This document shows, one piece after another, positions 42,901 to 57,200 of a stretch of 64,000 nucleotides of DNA. The stretch spans positions 1 through 64,000 of the forward strand of contig NW_025778935.1 in the NCBI RefSeq assembly GCF_021130785.1. The letters are read 5' to 3'. Both the position numbers and the translations under genes were made by a program. This DNA comes from Homalodisca vitripennis (Eukaryota; Arthropoda; Insecta; Hemiptera; Cicadellidae). Every line of letters starts with the position of its first letter. Within the stretch, counting starts at the first letter, position 1. The notes beneath the pieces are model-generated. The model was not told the DNA's origin and ran no database searches. It saw only the letters and a program-made list of their open reading frames with translations.

Positions 42901-45153
42901 TAAGTCATTTTGTCTGAAATATTTGCAATCAATTCAAAATGTCTGTATGAATAAGATTTTTTTAAAAAAGGGAAAAAATTTAAGGGTTTCTTACATTACA
43001 AAATTTTTTTTCATTTAAAAATAATAAGGGCCCCTTTTATAATGACTAAATTGCGGGGTTATGACAGTAAATTTTTATCAGGTTTTAAAAACAGACAGCA
43101 GGTCCACGAACGTAAAACTGTCAGGGACTATACCTACTTCTTTAAAGGGGTTTTGGAAAACAGTAGTTCCCCAGATCCCGGGCCCCTGACCCCATCAATC
43201 CGATCACACGGGTTTTCTTTTTGACCGAGGGATCATCGTACTCATCTGCAGCACTTGAAGGGATGTTTAAAGATCAATAATCTTTATCTGCTAATATTTT
43301 ATCACATAGACTACAGGAGATGACAGCTACAAAAGAATTATAAAAAATCAATATACATGAACCAAAATCGGGTTTAGTTTAGATCACCCATTTCGTAACT
43401 TTAAGGAATGGCCCCTGTGAACCATTCAGCGGAGCTTTGCTTATTGATAGTTATTTTGCCCCCGACTAGCAGAACATTTAAAGTATAGTAAAAGTTAACA
43501 TGGAAAAAAAAAAAATTCAGGTAAATAAAACAAGACTTTTTAAAATATAATTATCAATAAGACTTATTAAATTTTAGTCAACTGTTTCTTTGGGGTAAAC
43601 ATAGTTTGAGGCCCCAAACAGAGCAAGAAAAATTTCAGGTAAGAAAATTAAAAAAGTTTTTAGGAAAAAATCTACTGTAAACTGAACACTTTAGCAAATA
43701 TTGAGATTAGTGCTCGGTGAGTACTAAAATGCAGATATCAAAGAAAAATGTATTATATAACTTTTAACTAGAGAATTTAAATACTGATTAAAAAAACCGC
43801 ATAGTAACAGTTTAGCTTTCAACATAGGCTTCTCAACTATGTATGTATATATAATTTCCCCCTTTGGTTCGAGGAAACAAAGCAACATTGACAAAGAGCA
43901 CAAAATATATACAGCTTTGAATAAGATTAAGAACTGTCAAATAAATATACACTTTAAGACGATATTTCCTTGACCATAAAGGGAAATTTTAAAGGGAAAT
44001 CTCAAAATCGGCGTCGGATATCCTTCACACTCGAACCAGAAGTGCTCATACAAAAGCCCTACAAAAAACTGCTAGATTCATCCGGCATGAATTGTAATTA
44101 TGTACGTTTCAAAAAACCCTTACAACATTTGAATTTATTTTATTTACTAATCTCCAAATTTTTAAACAAATTTTTAATGGTTCATTTTAAAGGGAGCAAT
44201 AAAAATAATAGGCTTTAAGAATAATAGATTAAGGGAATTGTGTTCATTCAAAGTCAACTGGGTATAAATAAAAGGGGACATGGTAAGTAACAAAAAATAT
44301 GATCTCATGTTTTGTTCCAATAATCACTTCTTGAATTAAACTTTACCCAACATTTATCGGCTGCAGGATATAGCGATGAAATAGCAATTATGGAATGTAT
44401 GAAATGCAAATTTAGACCATTTCCCTTTTACGTGGACTTCATAGAATTTGGGCTGTTTCAGTGATCTTTACCTCATAGCGTTAGCAGCATACGGTTAATT
44501 TATATAAGTTACTATAAATAATTAACTAAAGATAATAAAAAAACCACTACTTTTTTCCCAAAAATTATTTAATTTTATGGAGACGATAACATATTTTTTT
44601 TTGTGGAGTTTCCTAAAAGATGAAAACCATTGGTTTTCGAAAGGGCCCCCCCGTTTCCAAAAAATTAAAAAATAAACAATTTGGAAAAAAGTTTAAAACC
44701 AAAGTGTTTTTATTAACATTTAAAGTAATATTTAAAAAATTATTCCCCAATTTGGCTCAAGAGTTTCTACAATAAGTTACTATGTTTGATAATTTACATT
44801 TCATTTTTATTTATCAGGCCAAGAAACCACTTTTTAAAGGTATAAAAATTATTTTTCTTGTATAGTTTATCTATTTAAATAATAATTGGTGATACAACTA
44901 TAAAATGTGATATAGTGAGGTCTAAACCCTAAATGGTAGTTTTAATTAATTACAATAAAGTGCTAATAAAAAAATTAAAAAATCATCCATTTCAATTAAC
45001 TTGTAATTACAAGGTAAAGGGGTTTGTCTATTCGCATATACAAGGCATTTTATACTATCTGTTGGACCGAGAGAAGGAATAATTAATACCAACACTTATT
45101 GTATAATGTTTATGATTCCCATGAGGATACTGCTGAATATACTAAGATAGTAA
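42901..45153. other. AT-rich DNA with many homopolymer runs
   Basis: No gene recognised. Runs of A, C and G are more frequent than in the first 40 kb. Confidence 0.4.
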
Positions 45154-45155
45154 TA

Positions 45156-47909
45156 CAAGTCGACTCTCGAGTAATTCGAAATTGTCCGGACCATGGACAA
45201 AAAAGATTTCGAATTTTAGTGAGAGTATTGGGAATTACCGAGAGTTTCGATTTATATTGATAGGAAAAGAAAATTATATTCGAATTACCAAGAGTTTTTT
45301 TATTAAACACACAAATTTGTCATACGGCAAAAACTAACAAAACTTAAAGAACAATTTAATTTCTTAAAGATTATATTTTCAAATAATTTTGAAAAAATCT
45401 GTTATCTTCGATTGCTTTTTCTTAGTTGATTCGGTGCCTCATCGACGACCTTGTTTAACACAAATTAGTGCGTCGAACACTTCCGGCCCAACTTCCTTGT
45501 CTGCAAAGAAAAGAAAGAAAACAACTGTCACAGCCGTATTTTTGGGTAAACAAATGCCGAAAATTAAGTAATTTTTGGTTTGGTTGTATTAATACTTATT
45601 GACATACAGTATTTTTCATTGACAGTTTTTAAAACTAAAACAAACAGCTTGATTTTACAGCCCTAAGAAACCCAAAGGTTAAAAAAAAGTCTAAACGCTA
45701 CTTTCGGACATCAAATATCAGTTAAAAAAATGATGAATAAATTGCAGTGTGAAGAAATATGGCATTTTTTTAAATCAGTTTAACAAATTGATAGGCTAAC
45801 TACCAGTAGTTTTTATTGCGATGCTTTATACCTGGAGAGAAAAATGTCCGCAGCCCTTTTCCTAAGGATGTTGCTTTTTGGCTTCCCTTCAGTGTGACAG
45901 GCCCGGGGAACCTTCCTGGCTCTTCCACATCGTTATCAAACTTCAGGTTGTTCTTCATCCTTATAGCGGCCAAGATGTCATCATCAGTAAGGGTTTCACC
46001 ATAGACTGCAACTTCGTCATCAACTTGCCACAAAATCTTTCAAATGGAAACAATCTCCTATTACTGGGTGAGATTTCCCCAAGTGTGTTGGCTGCACAAC
46101 TACAACAGGGTGTGTTAACACAGAATCCATACTTTACGAAAACAGTTTAAATAATTAGTCCGATTGATTCACAATTTTTCCCACGCTTTTTTTTCAACCA
46201 AATCAACATGGCTGTTGAGAATAGAGGATGTTTTGGAGTTTCATTACTGTTCCCAAATTCCATCCAGTACAATCTTGACTATTTTCATGTCCTGTTAAAA
46301 ATGCTTTTGAAGGATATGAATTATGCCCTTTGGGTCTAGAAGTCTGCAAACTTGGATGTTTGTATTTGGGGGGAAAAAAGTGAAGTTTTCACATTCGAGA
46401 GATTTGGAGGGTTTTTTATGAAACTGAACAGCTGTATCAAGGGAATATAAGAGGAGTTTTTCACAATTTTGGTTTTTTCATGTCGCTGATCAATGAAAAT
46501 TTAAAACCACTCGGTTAAACATCTCCGTTGTCATTTCCACGCCTTTTTGGGTTTTGAGCGGTAGGTTTACGGGGGGAAATGAACTGGATAACCTTTTTTA
46601 AAACACCTAGGTTTTTTGCTGCTTCTCCCCGATGAGTAGGGGGGCCCTTCAATTTTTCGGAAAACCATCACATGTTAAACAGTCAAACAGAAGAGTTAAC
46701 CTTTCCTTTACTATGTTTTTCCCTCCGTGGCCATTTCTCGTCTATTAAATGTAAATGTCTTGTTCCGCATGCATTTAAAAGAATTTAAGCCCGTCCTCGT
46801 CGGGGGTTGTTAAAAATGATGTGTGGGGTTTATTTAACTTTCTGTTAAGCTGGACATACTCTCTCACGGCTAAAATACGGAAACCACACACTGGTCGCTT
46901 TAACGCTAGCAGCTTTCCCCCCACAAACCTTTTTAAAAAAATATTACCAATAACCTACGTTTTTTGAAAAAATTAGTCAACCGAGCGCCATCGCTTGCTG
47001 GGCAAAGCTTGGGGATGCCCTAAGCTCTTTAGCATATGCCTATGCTTTATCTTTGTTAAAAAAAGCGGAAACCTCCAACAGGAAACATTTTTATCTCTAC
47101 ACTGTCTAAGCCCATGTTGACCAAAACACTCTTCTAATCTAGGGGATATTCACCTATTGTCGTTCTTTTTCCTTCCTGCTAACGGAACTCCACTTCAACT
47201 ATTTTTTGTTTATTTTTTAGAGTATGGTAGGAAACATGGTACTCGCAGGGGGATATGAAATGTTTTTGTCAACTTCCGACTTCGCTTTACCAAACTTTCT
47301 ACTCGCCAGCGAGATCACTTCTATTCTTTTCCGGGAAAGAGGAAAGACAATTTTATATTTTTGCTTAGTAAGCCCATCACGGAACAAACAACTTCTTTAC
47401 CACAACTACAAACAACACGCTTTCCACCACAACCCGGCGCAAACATAACCCAACACTGCAAAGAGGTATGCTTTTGGGACACGACGCCGGCAGGATTACA
47501 AAGTTTCTTGTTAATGACAGGAATCAAGTTGAAATGCGTGTTTTCCCCACCGGAGAACGATTCCACAATTCGGGAAATTACAAAGAGTTCTGTCGAGGTT
47601 TGACCTTCGAAAATTACTGGCGGTGTTCTGTTATCGGGCCTACCACCTCAATTCGTTTTACGTCATTTCGAATTATAGAAAAGAGTTTCCGCCGACCTAA
47701 GACTTTCGAATTACTGCGTGTTCAAAAATTAGTCTGTCCTTCTTGCGGTAAGTTCGAAATAACCGGGTAGTGTATCAAAATGGCATTGAAAAAATTTCGA
47801 AATAGCGGAGAGTTTTTTCAAGGGACCCAGGGCCTTTTTCGTTTCGAATTAACCCAAGGAGTTTTTGAAATTTTACGAATGTTTTGGAAATTATCGAGAA
47901 GTCAGGCTG
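45156..47909 (-). mobile_element. pogo/Tigger-type DNA transposon, 2.75 kb, decayed
   Basis: The left end reads CAAGTCGACTCTCGAGTAAT; the right end, inverted, CAGCCTGACTTCTCGATAAT. TA lies outside both (45154-45155, 47910-47911). Subterminal blocks rich in TTCGAATTACCGAGAGTTT-like repeats occur for about 200-300 bp at both ends, characteristic of Tigger/pogo elements. The transposase lies on the minus strand. Confidence 0.7.
45800..46150 (-). pseudogene. pogo/Tigger transposase C-terminal tail
   Basis: The open minus-strand stretch 46033-45800 starts MWQVDDEVAVYGETLTDDDI, then LAAIRMKNNLKFDNDVEEPG and PVTLKGSQKA. This matches the acidic tail of Jerky/Tigger-type transposases (V-D-x-x-V-A-V-x-G-x-L-T-D-x-D-I, acidic run, then E-A-x-x-A-L-x-x-L). 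The DDE core upstream (46200-47500) is too damaged to read. Confidence 0.7.
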
Positions 47910-47911
47910 TA

Positions 47912-50125
47912 TTATGCTAATTTGAAAAATTGTTTAAGATATAATTCACAATTTAGTAATAGCCACTTTAATATGTGATAGCTTGAGTTTTGGTTTGAGT
48001 AAACTGTTGTTAATAGTTACTGGGCCTATCGCAGTATGCTTTTGCGAATGTAGTGGAAGCATCTCTGATCAAAATGAAGAATGAGTGTAGGGTTAAGGGA
48101 GAACTAATGCACGCCTAGGTTAGTTTTGAAAAGTTAAGGACATTTAGTCCACAGGTGTTGGTGTAAACTTAATTGTCCTACTCTGCAAAAAATATTTTTT
48201 ACATTGATTGTTCTTTTTTATCTCAGTCCCATATTTTTATTATAATTGTTAGATCTTGTAAGTAATTATGTGTAGTTTACAGGCCTTTTCTTGGTAATGC
48301 GTAATAGCCAAAAAAGTGTATTTCTAAACAACGTAATGTTTAAATTAAAACACTTTATTCTTTTTTTATTTTGTGAAAATTTATAAAGTTTTCCTGTTGT
48401 TTTAGATGTACTTTCATAGACAATAAATTTATAAGTGCTAAATAATTTTTTTCAGGTTAGCTTAATTTTGTTCTATGATGTATATATTTTACTGTATGAA
48501 TAAATGTTTTTTTTTTACATTTCATTATAAACCGTAGTTTTTTATATTTCATACTGAAATAAAAGAAAAAAATAATGATTTAATCAGTTTGAAAAACAAC
48601 TTAAAATTTTTTTAAAGCTCTGCAAAAACAGCGCAAAATAGTTACTGGGAATTTATAGTACACCGCTTACAGTAAATGGGTTTGGGGATTTCTGATAGAT
48701 ATAATTTTTTTAATTTGCTTGGGGATCAAAAAGGGTTTAAAATTTTCTTTTTTTCTTCTAACAATGCTTGGTGGCATTAATAATATATCCATCAGCAAAT
48801 TTACTTAATCATATTATGTTATTATAAAAATTCACGTTTCAGGTTCCTTGCCAATCAAACAGACAGCAAGATCATGGTAAAGCAACTTGTGTGAGATCAC
48901 ACTAGTCATCATTATAACAGTAAACCCAAACTAAAGGTAAAGTCAGAATTAGAAATTAGTTATAAAAGATAACAAATCTCTTTACAACTTCTATGTTTTT
49001 TGTTAGATTTTACCACACAAATAAAACCCCTTTTACAGTCAGAGAAAAAAAGTGGGGCAGTTTTTCATTTACGAGTTTTTTAAGTAAATTAAAAAAATTT
49101 GCTTTTGTTTGTTAAATTTTAAGTACTATATGTCAGAACAAAAAATTCATTGAATCAATTGATTTGAAAAACTTTGTTTTCCTTTTCACAATCTTTTCTA
49201 TTTTTTAATAGAAATGTAATTGAATGAATAATTTATACAGCAATTTGTATTTTAAATTGTTCCTATTAACATATCCAGGGAAAAAAAAAATGAGTCCTAC
49301 TAAGGCTCTCACGGCCAGAACGGATTTTTTTTACATGTTTTGTCACAACTAAAAGGTGTAGTCTGATGAATCCTCTCCTCTAATAATGAAATTTAAGTTT
49401 GAGAGTTAGTGTTCGTTGAGGAAAAACTGTGATGCGACAATATTTTTCGTGAAAAAATTGGCAATCCAATCTTCTGCCAAGTGTAAAATTTGTGGTGTTA
49501 TCAAAAATACACATTACATACAAATAATTATGCAAATAACAAAATATTTGCTACGCAATTCATTTTTTGGGACAAAAGATACACAATTGATATATTGTTG
49601 TACAAACAGTTTTTTTTTCGGTAAAAATATGCCACGATATAAAATTGAGAGAGTTTTTTTAAAACCCTTCAGCAATAGAAAATATCTTTAAAGCTGTAAA
49701 TTTGCCTTTCAGCTGTGGGTGGATATTTCTGCCCTAGGGATAGTAGAGATGAATTTTTTGTATTGATTATAAAAAATTTAATTATATATTGAAATGACCC
49801 AAAATAAAATATAAAATATTTAAACTGTTTTTTTTTTTTGGAAAACATTTTTACTCAGTAAATGTTTTCACCAAAGTAAGTTAAACACTTTTTCTGATTA
49901 ATGTGAAAAAAACATTGCAAAAACACGTTTGGGGTTTTCCTTAGTAGTTTACGTTACATGATTTACTATCGCAAGTTTTTTATTGATAGCCACTAAATTT
50001 TTGGAACTTATTGCCCCTTTTTAATCTCAATTATTATTGTATAAATATTTAAGTTTAACTTTTTAAGTTCAGTTGGGCTACTGTTGTTTATTTTAAAGTG
50101 TGCTTTATGTATTTAATAGCTCACA
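47912..50125. other. AT-rich intergenic DNA
   Basis: No recognised gene. A 91-codon plus-strand frame at 49416 has Lys/Phe/Ile-rich chance-like composition. Confidence 0.4.
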
Positions 50126-50500
50126 ATGCCCACAAAGGGGGAGCCTTCAGGGTTCTATCCATAGTTAACTCACTGCAAGTCACTGTTAAAAAATCTTGAG
50201 TTTTAAACATTTATATGGCTCCAAACTAAATATATGTGTGGTAAACTGTATTATGTGAAAATGACCCAAAAAAGGGGAGCCTTCAGATTCAGTTTCCCTA
50301 GTTCATTTTATGAGTCCACTTGTCAAAGTCTTTGAGTGTTTACATCAATATGGCCTAACTAATAAGTGTGTGGTGACTGATATGCTGATCAATGCCACCC
50401 AAAAGGAGAAGCCTTCAGGTACTGTGCATAGTTACGCTACAGGAGTCCACTGTCCAAAGTCTTGAGGTTGTTTTTCACCACTATGTCAACTATGTACCTA
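50120..50500 (+). repeat. Minisatellite, three units of about 132 bp
   Basis: The AATG-CCCA-AAAGGGGAGCCTTCAG-type anchor occurs at about 50126, 50260 and 50392. Each is followed by AGTCCACTGTCAAAGTCTTGAG-like text and a TATGGC block. Units have diverged noticeably. Confidence 0.8.
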
Positions 50501-53176
50501 AGGCTTCCCTCTATTTGTGTCATATTTTACTATTTTAAAACACCTCTACTTTTTTATTGATGTATACAGTAAGTATTCCCTTTTGACATTTTTGCATTAG
50601 CCCTTTATCTTATATAACTTTTTATATTGATATTATATTTAGTTAATAGAAAAGTTAGTGGTTTAAAAATATTATTTTAAATATTTTAGCAAAACCAAGA
50701 AAAAATTTTTTTTATCCAGAAATTATTTTATTTTTCTAAAATAAAAGCTTTGTTTTTCTTTATCATTGTTAAGTTTAAGGAGTAGAAGAATTTAAAAATC
50801 AAATTCCCTTAAATGTTTTCAGTTAATATTTTAATTTTGTATTACACTTAGGAGAATTTGCTAGGGTATCTAATGTTCAAGATAAAAGTAGTTAAGAATG
50901 CTTATTTGGCTGAGTGTTTATAAAAGCAGTCACTTGTGAGGGTTTTGGGAAGAATTTCAATCTTGTTTCTCTGTCTGCGCCTTGTCTGTCAGTATGAATA
51001 TCTCAAAAACTAACCTAACTGTGACCTGTGGGTTTTTCCCGGGAAGTTTTGGCATGGAAGCTTCATTTCTATGTAGTCAATATATAGTTCAACACAAATA
51101 TCTCAATATGTAAAAAATTAAATTTTATTTCTCCAAAAATATTAACATAAGAACGAAAAATTAATTTAATATATTCATTGTCTTTCAGAAACATAATCAA
51201 ATTAAATTACTCTATAATCTCATGGAGCCACACTCCATTAGTAATGGCTAAAACATTAGCAAAATATTTTTACATTGATCTTTATAGGTATCTATGAATG
51301 GCAACAAGTGAAAATCAGCAGACTATATATTTTTGTAAACAGAGAACAATCTTTTGACGATGTGACATATATAAGTCATGAAGTCCTAAACTACAACAAG
51401 TACCGGGCCATCTTTTGGCTTAACTGTTTGTAGAATTTTTATCGTTTGGGAGTAAAAAAAAATCAATTTTTTATTATTTTTATTTTGTCAGTGTTTTTTT
51501 AAAAAGTCTGACTAGATTTTGATTTCAGCCCGCTATTGCTTATTTAGAACTTTCCCTAGCTCACACCGACAATTTATATATTTTTAAAACTGCTTATGAA
51601 ACCTAACTCTAATAAACAAAAAAATGTCATGTTTTTATGCATGCAAGATGTCGTATCTTGAAGAAAAGATTTTTATCCTGGTAGACTTTACATTTTGCAT
51701 AATTTTGATATAGACAAGAATGAGTTAAAGTGGGATGGTGTTTTATGTGTAAAGGCGTGGAGGTTTTGGCTAAAGGACAATAAAGCAATCTTTCAGTACG
51801 GATGGAACACCATTTCTCTATTATCTGCTGGGGGGAGAAGCCAATTATTTTTTCTGTTTTATTTTATTTTTTATATGTATGTTCCCCCCCCCCTCTGTGT
51901 CTATTTTTCTGCAAGAACAATCTCGAAAATGGGGAAAATTAGCTATATACAATATATAATATATATATAGATATTTAAATATATTATATATATAATATAT
52001 ATATCAATATATATATATGTGGATTGTGGGAAACATGAACAAAAAAAAAGCCCCATTCAGGGGGTGAAAACTTGGTTACAAAATAATTGATATTTTAAGT
52101 CTCAACGAAGATAGTTTGGGGGCAGCTCACTGACATAAATTTCAAAAAAAAAAAAAAATTTTAATATAAGCAGACCATTATAAACTTTTTCAAAATTCAC
52201 AAGAACATTCGTTTTATGAATATCAGATAAAAAATAAATGTTTGGGTCCCAAGAATGCTTATACTATTTCCCAAAAGCTTTGTAGTTTTAAAAATCTTTA
52301 TTTTAAAACAAGAATTTTTTAGATATAAATTTACACGTAAAACCACCTAAATTGATTTTATTACCGGAATAACTGGTGAAAGAAATCTTTTAAAAACAAA
52401 TTCACATTTTTGTACACATATCTTGGCCATGTTGATTAGGCCAACCTTCTTGGGATTTCCCATTTCATTCCAATATGGTGGCCGTTCAAAATTCGTTTTT
52501 TAATCACTTATTGTGGACCTAGAGAAAAAAAAAAACATAAATAGTGGGCTCAGGAATGCAATATAAACACTTATTACAAAACATGTTTGTTAATAAAACA
52601 ATATTTTTTGTATTTAAAAGTTGCTATTTTGTTTTCCGAGTTATTGGTATGCATGTAAATCAACCCCAATAACTAAAAAGAAGGTTTAAAGGGATTTGTT
52701 TGTAAATGATTGGTTTAGTTTTGTAATAAGAAAACATTTTTTTTATATTTTGTTTTTTTCACAAATCTAACTTTCACTTCTTTCCGACTGATCCCCTAGG
52801 GGACAGATTTTAATATATAAAAACAGGGGTTTAATGTTTGGGACATTGATTGTTTAGTTTTCAATCTTGTATTAGTAATAAAAAATAGATAGATATACTT
52901 TGTCCTGCCTAAGATCAAAGAGTAAAGGTAGGTTTCATGTTTAAACAGCATCAACACAGGGGATATTTTTTGTTGTTTACACTGTACAGCACAAGCACAA
53001 CAAAATGCAGTGTTTTTCTCTTAAGTGGCCAAAAGTAGGCTTATACATTGCCCAAGTAGTTGCAACTTCAACATTTGGGTCATGGGGAAATCTGAAACAT
53101 TGTGGGAATAAGTTAGCCTAGAAATTGACTTCCCAAATGTGAAAGTCGGTACTAGGAGACATAGCATTGTATCTAA
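50501..53176. other. AT-rich DNA
   Basis: No gene recognised. Contains a C8 run near 51884 and an (AT)n tract. Confidence 0.4.
51940..52018. repeat. AT microsatellite
   Basis: Imperfect (TA)n of about 80 bp. Confidence 0.9.
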
Positions 53177-54294
53177 TCCTTCTTAATAAATAAAAATTGA
53201 ATCGCAAAAATGTGTTTAAGTAAGCCCGCATATCTTGATAACGGCTGGGACCAATTCGCTTAATTCTTTTTTGTAAAATGTTTCCCCATGAATCCGAGGA
53301 AGGTTTTTTATGAAAAAAAGTTAAGAAAAGTTACCTGCCCAATATTATAGGAAATTCAGAAAAAATTTTGTAGGTTTTTTACGTTTCCATGAAATTTTCA
53401 AAATTTAATCTGCCACTAAACAGCTGTTTGACCAGCTATAGTTTCGAACCAAACATTTCTGGGAAACATCTGTTTACATTTAAATTTTTTAATATAATAA
53501 ATAAGTAAACCGTTGCCCTTTAAAACTAACCTTTAATGAATACAAAGTTATGAAATGTTTATCCACATAAGGTTTACTTTAAAACTTATAATGGCTTTTC
53601 CTTGGACATTATAAATATTACATTTTTAACATTGGGCTATGGAAAAAAAAAGAGAAATGAAATACTGACATTGCCTCAATGATTCATTCTTTTTCCCTGG
53701 CTAAAGTCCAGAAAACAAAAGGTAAAACTTTAAAACAACCGATTATTTTGGAAAGTTGCAAAAAACCCTTTAATACGGATTATCCCTCTTAAACCGCAAG
53801 TACCTAGTAAGTAGGTAGGACTTCCTCCCTAGAATCGTAAGTAATGGCCCGTATCAGTCCAAGGACCCAAAATAGAATATCCGGAAGAACTAGATAAATC
53901 GAACATATATAAGGTATTTTGGATTTTACACTTTTTGGAACCGAAGTCATTTTCGAAACCGACGACCTGTGATTATCCTAGATTTTTGTTAGCTTTATCG
54001 GGAGTGACAAGTGCAGATTTCATGTTGTGACGTTAACGTAAAATAATTAAATTTTAAACCATAAATGCTGCCTACACAGTGCCAAACAATAATATAATAA
54101 TTTAAGGTAAACTCTAATACTATATAACCCATGGAACTTAAATAATATCTACCCTGATATAATGCCTACTTACATTTTATAAAATTTTTATAGGACTCCC
54201 AACATATTAACCTCATGAATTGCTTTTACTAAGAAATAATAAGGGACATTGGTTCTAAAGATTGGGCGTGCGTAGGGCCTTGGCTAACAGCTAG
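53177..54294 (+). mobile_element. Candidate non-autonomous Helitron
   Basis: Starts TCCTTCTTAATAAATAAAAA after an A, runs on with a GATAACGGCTGGGACCAATT motif known from abundant arthropod repeats of this class, and ends AACAGCTAG before a T. A|TC ... CTAG|T is the Helitron end pattern with AT target. The subterminal hairpin is weak and no Rep/helicase is present. Confidence 0.45.
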
Positions 54295-57200
54295 TCAGAT
54301 ATTTAAAATGCTTTCCCCATTGTCAAAACCCCAGCAGCACCCTTTGAAAATTTTGTTTTTTATTTTCTCATTTGAAATAGCTTGAAAGTAGTTATTGTGT
54401 GAATGAACTGGCGTGAGAGACCACAACTTTAACCTCTCTTGGTCAAATGTTAAAAAATTTACTTACAAAAAAAAATCTCTTTATCCTATATTTAAGGTCT
54501 TGGTGATTCTGTTATAAAAGCTGACCTCAAACAGCTCGTTAGTGCAATTGATTTCTAAGGGTTTGCACTAAAAAATTGGGACACAGCCTTTAACTAAAGC
54601 ATTATTTTTTCCCCTACAGTGTTTTTATAGTTATACCATTATGTTTGTAATAGTGTGTGGAGTAGAAACCTCTCGATGAATGAAATGAAGTTGCGGGTGA
54701 AGACAAAGTAGATTTAGTATGAAAACCCGGATGGCTTTTAAAAAAGAAAAATTGTTACTGCACAGTAAAATTACAGTTAAGCTTTGGGTTCACAAATGTT
54801 GTGGTATATATGGAATTACTCCCTCTCTCTCTGTGTTTTAGATGCCTGAAAAGACAATTTTATCCCGAGATAAAACAAGGCAGTCCAACTTAAAATTTGG
54901 AGAATCTGTTTACTAGGGTAGTTTATAGATGTGTCCTCACATTTTTCATTATGGGGTATATGAGAACCTATATTTGTTCCCCAAATCCATCCAACACAAA
55001 TTTCATTTTAAAAACATTACGGCATTTTTTATACAATTAATGTGAATTTTCAATTCTTTTATTATGGTGACCATCCCATTTTTAAGGTCAATTTTCATAA
55101 ACAATTTTACAACATTTCTGAAGATAAAATTAACAAAATATTTATAGTATTTTTGGGAGATTTTAAACCAATTTTGGAGGGTTTGTAGTTACATAAACTT
55201 ACAATGTTTTATAACTGCACTTAGTTTTAAAATACCATATTATAGCTTTGTTTTGAAATTATTTATTTTATGAATTATGGATGATGAAATTAATACATAC
55301 ACACTTGCTTTTTGTTGCCAAATTAATAGTATGTCTTTCAATATTATTTTCAAATGCCGTAATTGTTATGGTTAGTTGTAAAAGATCAAGGTCCACTTTT
55401 AAAAAAAATAAATATTTAAATTTTAATCTCAAACTCTTATATTTAATGAAAAATGTTACTCATTTCAAAAAATTATTAAATTCACAAAATAATAGTCTTT
55501 TTTTCACTAATTTTACATACTAAAAAGGGACCATATTTTCTGTATAATAAACCCCATCAAAAATTTAAACCCTTATATAAAAATAAACCCAAGCATGTTT
55601 TTACTAACCAATATAATTAAACCCCAATATTTAAATGTTTTAGGACGCAGAACTAAATTTAACATGAAAAATTGTAACACACATTTGCAAGTAAAAAGGT
55701 ATATTACCAATACTACCTTTGCACAAATAAAAATCAAAAACTAGAACAGAAAATATTTTAAAATTTTATATATAGATGTTTATATTACAGTGGAACTTTG
55801 TATGCCTAAGAAACCATTTGCCACAACTTTCATTAAACCACAATGTACCCGTAGCATGCTAATACACAGAGGGTTCAACTCCGTGTTAATGTTTGTTAAC
55901 CAATTGTTTACCTAAAATGTTAAATAAAACTAACAACAATTATGGGATTGAGAGAAAAACCAAACTATGCAGGCCATCTTTTTATCTACATTTCATATTT
56001 TAAACTGTCTTTCCCCTATAGAGTAATATTAGTGAAACTGAACAAAAATCTGTGGGTGGCTCTTGGATAAAAAAGCTAGTGGATATATTCGATTTGTGGG
56101 GTTTCACTAAGTTAAAAAAAGATTTGAATTTTAAAGGATACATATTTAAAATATTCGAGGATAGCCCCACACAAATGGGAAGTTTTTTTTTTTTTTTTTT
56201 TTGATTTGATAGGAATTTTAACATGGTACGCTTTGTGAATACGACTTATAAAATACTTTGGTAATGAAAAATCTGTTAATTTCTAAAATCTGTAATTTGA
56301 GTAAAAATAACTATTATTTCCTAAAATATTTAAATTATCAATATAAATGATTTATTACTTTTAGTATTTTAATATACTAATTCATGATGGCCCCTTTAAA
56401 AACTGAATCTTTTTTCAAATTCTTATTTTAAAGTGATAAAATAATAAAAATTTTTAAATTAAGCTAAATAGCGTCAATAAAAATGAAGGATCCATTTAAT
56501 ACTGACCGTTTATTAAAATCTTTAGGTTCGTGATAAATGTCTCCTGAAGCCTTGTTTAAAATCGGCGTTTAAAAGATCTTACAAGTAAAAAATTTTTGAT
56601 CTAACCAATAAGTCATTTGAAATTCCATTTGTGAATATAAGACCTAGCTGTTTGCTTACATACCAAAACGTGCATGTGAGGGTGAGAGGAAAGTTGGATA
56701 CAATGAAGTATATTTAATAAGTATACTCAAACTAAAAATTATTGGAGCTTTGGTCAAAGATATAAGTTTAAAAAATGAGATAAATATGAAAAAGAATTTT
56801 TTGTCATTTAAGTTAATGAACAGAAACTATACAAAACCCTAAAGGTAAGCGTGGAAATAGGCAAAAATCTTTTACACTTATACCACCAATTGACACAAAA
56901 GTAGAGTCTTTTGAGAAACGGTAAATAAAATATCATTTTGAGTGGGGGAAGGAGGATATATCATAATTTATTTATTAGTATCAAACTACTTTCTAGTTGC
57001 ATGTTGTTTGATAATTAAAGTTAAATTTCTTATACCACCTTTTGTTTCTAATAAAGTCTAAAGATCCCAAAAACTACAATATAGAATTCAAAAACACAAT
57101 GAAAATTTAAACCCGTTGGAGTGGCGAGAGGAGAGAGGGGGGAGACCTAGTGGAATGTATCATGTGAATGATTGTATAAAACCCCCGTAATTTCCCACTA

